Below are positions 8,100 to 13,444 of a stretch of 13,444 nucleotides of DNA, piece after piece (within the stretch, counting starts at the first letter, position 1; each line of letters begins with the position of its first letter). The DNA is from Flavobacteriales bacterium (GTDB lineage: Bacteria; Bacteroidota; Bacteroidia; Flavobacteriales; Flavobacteriaceae), in the NCBI GenBank assembly GCA_026983815.1, contig JALSTJ010000141.1, positions 1 through 13,444 of the forward strand, read 5' to 3'. The notes under the pieces were generated by a model that had not been told where the DNA came from, did no database searches, and saw only the letters and a program-made list of their open reading frames with translations. The position numbers were made by a program, and so were the translations under genes.

Positions 8100-8492
8100 A
8101 TGGATTTAAGAGGAAGAAATAAAATAAGTCCCGAGTTCAGTATGGCTTCAATGACGGATATCGTATTTTTGTTGTTGATATTCTTTATGCTTACTTCGAC
8201 TTTGGTTACTACGGATGCTTTGGATTTGATATTGCCCAAAGCCAAAGGAAAAACCGAACACAGTCAGAATATTTCGGTAAGTATCAAAAAGAATTTGGAA
8301 TATTATATCAACAAAAAACATATCAAGAAAGAAAATCTGGAAACTCGCTTAAAAGCAAAATTGGAAAAAGAAAAAAAACCGGTGATTATTCTACGGGTTG
8401 AAGAAGGTGTTCCTATTGAAAATGCAGTATATGTGATGGATATTGCCAATAGAAACAATTATAAAGTAATTCTTGCCGTCCGTCCAAAATAA
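8100..8492 (+). CDS. exbD: Biopolymer transporter ExbD/TolR family protein
   Basis: This 130-residue protein has a short cytoplasmic N-terminus, one membrane helix (about 20-36, DIVFLLLIFFMLTSTLV) and a periplasmic domain of about 90 residues. D20 in SMTDIVFLLLIFF is the conserved membrane aspartate that carries protons in ExbD and TolR. The periplasmic part shows the family pattern (LPKAKG at 45-50, then SVSIKKNLEYYINKKHI). It is a single-helix partner for the ExbB channel and follows exbB by 14 nt. The start at 8100 gives the standard N-terminus MDLRGRNKISPEFSMASMTD. Confidence 0.93.
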   Translation: MDLRGRNKISPEFSMASMTDIVFLLLIFFMLTSTLVTTDALDLILPKAKGKTEHSQNISVSIKKNLEYYINKKHIKKENLETRLKAKLEKEKKPVIILRVEEGVPIENAVYVMDIANRNNYKVILAVRPK

Positions 8493-8535
8493 TTTTGGCA
8501 TAAGAATTGAAACATTTTTTCAAAAAAATATATTT

Positions 8536-9351
8536 GTGGAATACTTACAAGATAAACATAAAAGAAAGGGATTGATTGAAGCAACCATTGTTATGATATT
8601 GCTTATAATACTTATGTTTATCAGTGGAATGAAATATTTGGATCCGCCACCTGAAACCGGTATTGCCGTAAATTTCGGAACATCGGATAGGGGAAGTGGA
8701 TTGGTTCAACCGCAACATAATCAACCGCTAAAACCCGTAAAAGTAAAACCTGAACCTGTCAAAACTCAGCCGCAAGTAAAAGATAATGTTCTTACGGATG
8801 AGAAGGCAGATGCTCCGGTTATTAAAAACACCAAGCATACAAAACCAAAAAAAGAGGTTAAGCCGGTTAAAAATACCAAACCCAAACAACCGCCCAAGCC
8901 ACAACCCGATAAAAATATAACGGATATACTCAATTCCGTAAAAAATGCGCCGGGCGAACAAACCAATAATTCCACAGGAGAAGGAAATGATAATCAAGCA
9001 GGAGACAAAGGAAGCGCTTCCGGCGATCCGAATGCTTCGGGATATTATGGAAACGGTGGAAATGGCAGTGGTGGTGGCGGAAGTTATTTTTTGGGAAACC
9101 GAAAAGCTTTACATAAACCCAGACCTAAATTTTCTTGTAATGAACAGGGGAAAGTTGTGGTTAAAATATATGTAAATAAACAAGGAAAGGTAGTAAAAGT
9201 AGAAGGAGGAGTAAAAGGCACAACCAATCCTGCTCCTTGTTTGAAAAAAGCAGCTGAGCAAGCGGCAATGAAAACCACTTGGTCACCTGACGCAAATGCT
9301 CCAAACCTGCAAATCGGGAAAATTATATATAATTTCAAAATACGTGAATAG
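8536..9351 (+). CDS. tonB: TonB-like energy transducer
   Basis: The protein spans the periplasm and transmits ExbB/ExbD energy to outer-membrane TonB-dependent receptors. Counting from the GTG at 8536 (271 residues) it has a short basic cytoplasmic tail (MEYLQDKHKRKG), one membrane helix (about 13-32), and a Pro/Lys-rich linker at about 60-125 with many KP pairs (KPVKVKPEPVKTQ). An Asn/Gly-rich segment follows at about 140-185, ending in GNGSGGGGSYFLGNRKALHKP. The TonB C-terminal domain fills about 196-271 (GKVVVKIYVNKQGKVVKVEGGVKGTT). Two cysteines, C201 and C235, could form a periplasmic disulfide. I prefer GTG 8536 to the in-frame TTG at 8473. The latter would overlap exbD and add 21 residues that fit neither the cytoplasmic tail nor the usual family start EYL--KH-RK. 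Confidence 0.87.
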   Translation: MEYLQDKHKRKGLIEATIVMILLIILMFISGMKYLDPPPETGIAVNFGTSDRGSGLVQPQHNQPLKPVKVKPEPVKTQPQVKDNVLTDEKADAPVIKNTKHTKPKKEVKPVKNTKPKQPPKPQPDKNITDILNSVKNAPGEQTNNSTGEGNDNQAGDKGSASGDPNASGYYGNGGNGSGGGGSYFLGNRKALHKPRPKFSCNEQGKVVVKIYVNKQGKVVKVEGGVKGTTNPAPCLKKAAEQAAMKTTWSPDANAPNLQIGKIIYNFKIRE

Positions 9352-9354
9352 CAA

Positions 9355-10572
9355 GTGAAATACGAAGAGGTTCTGGAATGGATGTATTCACAACTTCCTA
9401 TGTATCAACGGAAAGGGAAGTTCGCCTACAAAAAAGATTTAATCAACATAAAGAAACTTGCAAAACACTTGGGCAATCCCGAAAAGAAATTTCGATCCAT
9501 ACATATTGCCGGAACAAACGGTAAGGGTTCCGTCAGTCATATGTTGGCTTCCGTTTTGCAAGAAGCAGGTTATAAAACCGGATTATATACTTCACCGCAT
9601 TTGGTGGATTTTAGAGAGCGTATCCGTATCAACGGACAAATGATACGCAAGAATTGTGTAATAAATTTTATCAAACGAAACAAAGATTTTTTTATTAAAA
9701 ACCGATTGTCTTTTTTTGAGATGACGGTTGGCTTGGCTTTTGAACAATTTGCCAAAAAAAAGGTGGATATTGCCGTAGTTGAAGTGGGTTTGGGCGGACG
9801 ATTGGATAGCACAAATATTATAAATCCCGAAGTATCCGTGATTACTAATATTAGTAAAGACCATACGGCAATGTTGGGAAATGATTTGAAACAGATAGCT
9901 TTTGAAAAAGCAGGAATTATCAAACCGAATGTTCCGGTGGTGATAGGCGAATTGCAAAAGGAAACCATTGATGTTTTTAAAAAAATCGCCGGTGAAAAAT
10001 CTGCTCCGTTGTATATCGCACAAAATAATAAAGCATTAAAATACACAAGTGATTTAAAAGGCAATTATCAAGAGAAAAACATAAAAACCGTGTTGAAAAC
10101 TTTGGATATTTTACAATCGAAAGATTTCGTAATTTCGGAAGCAGCGATAAAAAAAGGATTACTGAAAGTAAGAGAAAATACAGGATTACGCGGTCGTTGG
10201 GATATTATTCAAGAAAATCCACTGATAATATTGGATACTGCACATAATGAAGCGGGGATTAAAGAGGTCGTTAAGCAATTGTTAGGATTAAATTATAATC
10301 GATTGCATATTGTATTAAGTATGGTAAATGATAAAGATTTTGTATCCATTCTCAAACTTTTTCCCAAAGATGCTTTGTATTACATAACCAAAGCCGATAT
10401 TCCACGTGCTTTGGATGAAAAAATATTATATAATACAGCAATTAAAGAAGGACTTAAAGCAAAATCTTATCAAAATATCCAACTGGCTTTTGATGCGGCT
10501 TTATCATCAGCAAACAAAGAAGATATAGTATTTGTAGGAGGAAGCACTTTTACTGTTGCCGGAATTTTATAA
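9355..10572 (+). CDS. folC: Bifunctional dihydrofolate / folylpolyglutamate synthase
   Basis: It adds glutamate to dihydropteroate and then to reduced folates, using ATP, in the cytoplasm. The 405-residue protein shows the Mur-ligase-like order: P-loop GTNGKGS at 53-59, TSPHLVDFRERI at 79-90, EVGLGGRLDSTN at 143-154, EKAGIIK at 184-190 (K185 is at the place of the carbamylated lysine of the family), GRWD at 280-283 and DTAHN at 294-298. The start is GTG at 9355, only 3 nt after the tonB stop. The resulting MKYEEVLEWMYSQLPMYQR is the normal flavobacterial N-terminus, so the non-ATG start looks genuine. It is last in the exbB operon; the link to TonB is positional, not functional. Confidence 0.95.
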   Translation: MKYEEVLEWMYSQLPMYQRKGKFAYKKDLINIKKLAKHLGNPEKKFRSIHIAGTNGKGSVSHMLASVLQEAGYKTGLYTSPHLVDFRERIRINGQMIRKNCVINFIKRNKDFFIKNRLSFFEMTVGLAFEQFAKKKVDIAVVEVGLGGRLDSTNIINPEVSVITNISKDHTAMLGNDLKQIAFEKAGIIKPNVPVVIGELQKETIDVFKKIAGEKSAPLYIAQNNKALKYTSDLKGNYQEKNIKTVLKTLDILQSKDFVISEAAIKKGLLKVRENTGLRGRWDIIQENPLIILDTAHNEAGIKEVVKQLLGLNYNRLHIVLSMVNDKDFVSILKLFPKDALYYITKADIPRALDEKILYNTAIKEGLKAKSYQNIQLAFDAALSSANKEDIVFVGGSTFTVAGIL

Positions 10573-10712
10573 TTTAACGTGAATTCGATTAAACTTAAAT
10601 CAAATTTCTTTTTGTTTTTCCTTCAAGGTATTTTACTTCCGAAGTCTGTGATTTTGTAATTTTCTTATTATTAGCAAGTTAATCTATTGAAAAGTAGAGT
10701 TATGACTATTTT

Positions 10713-10744
10713 AGCGTCGGTGTCGCTTGGAGCGACGCGACGCT
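10713..10744. repeat. GC-rich hairpin 1 of the folC-dodecin spacer
   Basis: The outer arm AGCGTCG (10713-10719) pairs with CGACGCT (10738-10744) and the inner arm GTCGCT (10722-10727) with AGCGAC (10731-10736). The loop is TGG, with a 2/1-nt internal bulge between the two stems. The 13 base pairs, most of them G:C, stand out from the AT-rich surroundings. No T-tract follows on either strand, so a simple intrinsic terminator is unlikely. Confidence 0.75.
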
Positions 10745-10787
10745 TTATTACAGAGATAATATTGTTCATTTGTTCTTATTTTGCAAG

Positions 10788-10815
10788 CCTTGAAGGTCTT
10801 CAAAAACCTTCAAGG
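10788..10815. repeat. Hairpin 2 of the folC-dodecin spacer
   Basis: CCTTGAAGGT (10788-10797) and ACCTTCAAGG (10806-10815) are exact reverse complements with an 8-nt loop. The left arm could also pair with the loop (TTGAAG at 10790-10795 with CTTCAA at 10798-10803), giving a competing fold. The word CCTTCAAGG occurs again at 10620-10628. No T-tract follows. Confidence 0.72.
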
Positions 10816-10923
10816 AGTATTTTGATCCATCAAAAAAATACGGAAAATATGAAACTTTGGTTTTGAGTTAGATTTTTTGTCAAATTCACGCTAATTTATT
10901 TTTTTAATATTGATAATTTTTTA

Positions 10924-10931
10924 TATATTTG
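10924..10931 (+). promoter_or_regulatory. Candidate -7 box of the dodecin gene
   Basis: TATATTTG, an exact TAnnTTTG match, lies 26 nt before the dodecin ATG. No TTG is found 19-21 nt upstream; the sequence there is T-rich. The box lies outside the candidate repeat element. Confidence 0.5.
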
Positions 10932-10957
10932 AGATATAAATTCAAAAAATATTAACT

Positions 10958-11158
10958 ATGTCAGTATTAAAAGTTGTGGAATTGATGTCCAGTTCCAAAA
11001 AAAGTTGGGAAGATGCAACAGCCAAAGCTGTAAAAAAAGCCAGTAAATCTATTCAAGAGATAAAATCTGCTTATGTAAAAGATCAAAGTGTTGTGGTAAA
11101 TAAAGGAGAAGTTGTTGAATACAGAGTAACCTTAAAAGTTACTTTCGTTGTAAAATAA
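10958..11158 (+). CDS. Dodecin family protein
   Basis: Dodecins assemble as hollow 12-mers that bind flavins or related compounds in the cytoplasm. The 66-residue product has the family layout: strand 1 VLKVVELMSSS (3-13), one helix WEDATAKAVKKASKSIQEI (17-35), and strands 2 and 3, YVKDQSVVV (39-47) and VVEYRVTLKVTFVV (52-65). Length is normal for the family. In the dodecins whose flavin binding I know, a Trp lies just before strand 2 (as in DWFEV). Here that place reads KSAYV, and the only Trp is at 17 at the start of the helix. Ligand binding may therefore differ. It is a single-gene unit with its own candidate promoter and terminator. Confidence 0.92.
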   Translation: MSVLKVVELMSSSKKSWEDATAKAVKKASKSIQEIKSAYVKDQSVVVNKGEVVEYRVTLKVTFVVK

Positions 11159-11182
11159 TTTAGATTTGCTCACACATTTTTT

Positions 11183-11207
11183 AAGTCGGATTTTTTCCGA
11201 CTTTTTT
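11183..11207 (+). terminator. Intrinsic terminator of the dodecin gene
   Basis: AAGTCGGA (11183-11190) and TCCGACTT (11196-11203) form an 8-bp stem with a five-T loop, followed by more T residues. The stem begins 24 nt after the dodecin stop. The T-tract is only on the plus strand, so it serves dodecin. It overlaps the stop codon of the converging kinase gene by 2 nt. Confidence 0.88.
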
Positions 11208-12726
11208 ATTTTATAGGAATTTTAATTGTTACTTGCGTTCCGGTCGCTTGATTTTGTTTATTGGTTAAATCAGTAATCAAAATCTCCGATTTGAATTTTC
11301 TGTTTTGTGTGTAAGCTTTCAATCGTTCTTCGGTGATTTTTATACCCAAGGATTCTTTATTTAATATAGCGGATTTGCTCAATTTTATTTCTTGCGCTTT
11401 GGTTCTACCGATACCATTGTCTGTAATGGTAACAAAAATATAATTTTTATTTTTTTTGACGGCTATGTTTATTTTTTTATCATTATTTTTCATAGCCAAG
11501 CCGTGCCAAATCGAATTTTCAATAAAAGCTTGCAAAATCATTGGGGGCACTTTAATGGAACTCAAATCAACGGTTTCATCAATAGAAAAGGAGTAGGATA
11601 GCTCTTGGTTAAAACGATAATTTTCAATTTCAAGATAAAGTTTCATCATATCCAATTCTTCTTGGAGACTTACTTCCCCAACATAAGAATAATCCAAAAC
11701 TTTGCGTATGAATTTGGCAAATTTGGTCAAATAAGCTATTGCATCTTTTTGATTGTTATGAATAATGAAATGTTTTATGGAATTTAACGAATTAAACAAA
11801 AAATGCGGATTCATCTGTGATTGTAGTGCTTGCATACGCAATTTTAAAATTTGTTTGGAATATTCCAGAGCCATTTTTTTTCTTTTTTCCGCTTCGTTTT
11901 CTTTTAATAATTCAACAATAATTTCAGTTTTCTTTTCCACTTCTTTATCCAATTCTTGAGCCAAAAGATCTTTCATTTTGAGATTTTCTTCATGTTGGTC
12001 AATAATTAAAGCTTGCCATTTGTTTTTCTCTTCTAAAATAAGCTTTTGTTTTTTCCCGAGTCCCAATGCAAATAAAAATATTTCGAAAGTAATAGCAAAA
12101 TAAAAAATAATTCGAAAAGGATGTCCATTATAAGTAAGAAAATGAGAGAAACCTGCCAATATCAGATAAGTTCCCGCACCGATTATCAAATATTTTTTTA
12201 CAGGCGATTGAGTTGTCCAAAAAATATATAATAGATAAATCGATAGAATAAAAATGCTTGGCAAGAAAACAAAATTATATAAAATTTCAGTAATTTTGTA
12301 ATTATCGGTTATTATAGATATAAAGCTGGAACTAATTAATAAAAGAAGTGTTGCATTTGCATATTTTTTAATTATTTTATGCCATCTTTTATTGTATTTA
12401 TTCAATTCGATAAAGGAAATGGCAAAGTATAGATAAATAATTGAATATAACCATTTTATGGGATCGTAAAGCAATTTTATAAAAGGTATTAAAGAAGATG
12501 AATATTTAGTTAAGATAAAATTTGGATCCCGATGATAAGTATAGACAAAAACCAAAAAAGTATAAAGTGAATAATATAGATAACTTTTGTCCTTATGTTG
12601 GAAAAATAAAAAAAAATGATATACACTCAAAATAAATAAAAAACCTGAAACAAATACTACAATCCCATTGTTTGTGGGATGTGCCAAATCATTTGATATT
12701 TCATTTAAGTCAAACAAATCAAACAA
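11206..12726 (-). CDS. LytS/YehU-type sensor histidine kinase with seven membrane helices
   Basis: The 506-residue protein has about seven hydrophobic helices at roughly 21-42, 49-65, 80-107, 123-140, 147-170, 178-198 and 205-222, resembling a 7TMR-DISM membrane domain. A coiled coil follows (about 225-300, rich in E, K and L), then a His_kinase domain (PF06580 type). The phosphoacceptor is H308 in QMNPHFLFNSLNS, the N box is ENSIWHGL (403-410), G1 is DNGIG (436-440), a second Gly region is ESLGIKITEERL (458-469), and the end is GTQVTIKIPI. Only about 20 residues precede helix 1, so the periplasmic sensor domain that many 7TMR-DISM proteins carry is missing. The start is TTG at 12724-12726, overlapping the response regulator by 8 nt; an in-frame stop lies just upstream and no ATG occurs before residue 251. 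It should phosphorylate the adjacent LytTR regulator. The signal is unknown. Confidence 0.9.
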   Translation of the reverse strand: MFDLFDLNEISNDLAHPTNNGIVVFVSGFLFILSVYHFFLFFQHKDKSYLYYSLYTFLVFVYTYHRDPNFILTKYSSSLIPFIKLLYDPIKWLYSIIYLYFAISFIELNKYNKRWHKIIKKYANATLLLLISSSFISIITDNYKITEILYNFVFLPSIFILSIYLLYIFWTTQSPVKKYLIIGAGTYLILAGFSHFLTYNGHPFRIIFYFAITFEIFLFALGLGKKQKLILEEKNKWQALIIDQHEENLKMKDLLAQELDKEVEKKTEIIVELLKENEAEKRKKMALEYSKQILKLRMQALQSQMNPHFLFNSLNSIKHFIIHNNQKDAIAYLTKFAKFIRKVLDYSYVGEVSLQEELDMMKLYLEIENYRFNQELSYSFSIDETVDLSSIKVPPMILQAFIENSIWHGLAMKNNDKKINIAVKKNKNYIFVTITDNGIGRTKAQEIKLSKSAILNKESLGIKITEERLKAYTQNRKFKSEILITDLTNKQNQATGTQVTIKIPIK

Positions 12727-13444
12727 TATTTAATGCAGCCAAAACCTCACTTTTATGTGTTCTGGAAACAGGTACAACCATACCATTGGAAAGTATCAAT
12801 TCACCTCCACCTTGTCTAACATATTCTATAACTTCTTTAATATTAACAATATAAGATTTGTGAACTCTTTTGAATAAATTTCCGGGACATGCCTGTTCGA
12901 TTTGCTTAATACTTTTAGAAACCAAAATCTTTTCTTTATTTTTTAAATAAACTTGTGTATAACTGCCATCCGATTTGCAATAAATAATATTCTCAGGTTC
13001 AATTAACATAATTTTGTTACTCAATGAAAATGGAATTTTTTTATATTTTTCTTTTTTCTCAACCAAATTGTCCAAAATACTTTGAATATTAAATAATTCT
13101 TCACCGGTTCCCTTTCTATCTTTAACTTTTTGAATGGCTTCAATCAATTCGTCAGGGTCAATGGGTTTTAATAAATAATCAATTGCATTGGCTTTGAAAG
13201 CTTGAATGGCATATTGATTATAAGCCGTTGTGATTATCAAATCAAAATTTCTATATTCCAATTTTTCCAACAATTGAAAACCATCCAATTCGGGCATTTC
13301 AATATCCAAAAAGACCAATTCGGGTTTAAGCAGATTTATCCCTTCAATAGCTTCAACAGGATTTGAATAGGTGGCAATAACTTCTATATCTTTACAAAAA
13401 TTTTCTATTTCCCATTTCAGACTTTCAATGGCTAATTTTTCATC
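12719..13444 (-). CDS. LytTR-family response regulator, 5' end cut by window edge
   Basis: The reading frame is open to the last base, so 241 residues are visible and the start codon lies outside. The first visible residues, DEKLAIESL, fit the acidic pocket near the start of a receiver domain, so only a few residues should be missing. In visible numbering the phosphoacceptor is D47 in LVFLDIEMPELDG. The conserved Thr is in IITTAY and the conserved Lys in DYLLKPID. The C-terminal LytTR DNA-binding domain shows NKIMLIEPENIIYCKSDGSY, LVSKSIKQIE, FKRVHKSYIVN and the late VPVSRTHK. It is a cytoplasmic transcription factor paired with the overlapping histidine kinase, with which it shares a transcript. 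No target gene is evident in the window. Confidence 0.93.
   Translation of the reverse strand, partial: DEKLAIESLKWEIENFCKDIEVIATYSNPVEAIEGINLLKPELVFLDIEMPELDGFQLLEKLEYRNFDLIITTAYNQYAIQAFKANAIDYLLKPIDPDELIEAIQKVKDRKGTGEELFNIQSILDNLVEKKEKYKKIPFSLSNKIMLIEPENIIYCKSDGSYTQVYLKNKEKILVSKSIKQIEQACPGNLFKRVHKSYIVNIKEVIEYVRQGGGELILSNGMVVPVSRTHKSEVLAALNIV

Larger units (their letters stand above)
10574..10896. repeat. Candidate small repeat element with inverted ends and internal hairpins
   Basis: The left end reads TTAACGTGAATTCGA (10574-10588, allowing one extra leading T) and the right end, as its reverse complement, TTAGCGTGAATTTGA (10894-10880). They match at 13 of 15 positions. Between them lie both hairpins and three copies of CCTTCAAGG or its complement (10620-10628, 10788-10796, 10807-10815). 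There is no ORF, so if mobile it would be non-autonomous (MITE- or REP-like). No clear target-site duplication is seen. It could instead be a structured RNA or an unusual transcription terminator for folC. Only one copy is in the window, so repetitiveness is inferred. Confidence 0.4.
10573..10957. other. Gene-free spacer between folC and dodecin
   Basis: No coding region is visible in these 385 bases. They contain imperfect inverted repeats near both ends, two GC-rich hairpins and three copies of a CCTT(C/G)AAGG word, listed separately, and the dodecin promoter at the right end. Base composition is clearly mixed: the hairpins are GC-rich islands in very AT-rich sequence. Confidence 0.7.

Noticed and set aside
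8473..8535. In-frame TTG giving a 292-residue TonB that overlaps exbD by 20 nt
   Set aside because: The added 21 residues do not look like a TonB cytoplasmic tail; the GTG at 8536 gives the familiar short basic tail before the helix. It remains possible.
9570..10064. Long open frames antisense to folC
   Set aside because: They mirror the codon pattern of a well-supported conserved gene and show no domain of their own.
10713..10815. CRISPR-like or terminator interpretation of the two hairpins
   Set aside because: There are no regularly spaced repeats and no T-tracts after the stems.

Overview
The window is an AT-rich chromosomal segment of a Bacteroidetes bacterium, most likely of the order Flavobacteriales. 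Three lines of evidence point there: the gene content and order (exbB-exbD-tonB-folC, and a TPR protein followed by a DUF4292 lipoprotein); promoters that fit the Bacteroidetes -33 TTG / -7 TAnnTTTG pattern, with an almost ideal one before the tRNA; and start codons without Shine-Dalgarno sequences, preceded by A/T-rich leaders. I see no insertion sequence, prophage, CRISPR array or defence locus. Most of the window is housekeeping DNA.

Left part (1-3892). A minus-strand unit reads tsaC, cca and a truncated pRiA4b ORF-3-like gene, with junctions of 0 and 13 nt and one candidate promoter in front of tsaC. Divergent to it, on the plus strand, is an initiator tRNA-fMet that does not encode its CCA end. 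It is followed by a perfect 32-bp palindrome that can end transcription from both sides. On the other side of the palindrome a minus-strand gene encodes the NAD(H)-binding alpha subunit of proton-translocating transhydrogenase, without its membrane partners.

Middle (3954-6966). A minus-strand run of asnS, a secreted TPR protein and a DUF4292 lipoprotein. The lipoprotein starts at TTG and overlaps the TPR gene by 4 nt. Together with tsaC, cca and tRNA-fMet, asnS gives this half a translation flavour: TsaC helps make t6A on ANN-decoding tRNAs such as tRNA-Asn, Cca completes tRNA 3' ends, and AsnRS charges tRNA-Asn.

Right part (6967-13444). After a 396-bp divergent spacer comes a plus-strand operon exbB-exbD-tonB-folC: a proton-motive-force transducer that energises outer-membrane receptors, with folate polyglutamylation at the end. 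A 385-bp spacer (10573-10957) follows. It holds imperfect inverted terminal repeats, two GC-rich hairpins and three copies of a CCTT(C/G)AAGG word, and is the least explained DNA in the window. Then come a small dodecin gene with its own terminator and, converging on it, a minus-strand two-component pair: a LytTR response regulator cut by the window edge and a LytS-type seven-helix histidine kinase that overlaps it by 8 nt.

No clearly undescribed system is evident. The best leads are the hairpin-bearing spacer, the unpartnered transhydrogenase subunit, and the pRiA4b ORF-3-like protein placed behind tRNA-maturation genes.
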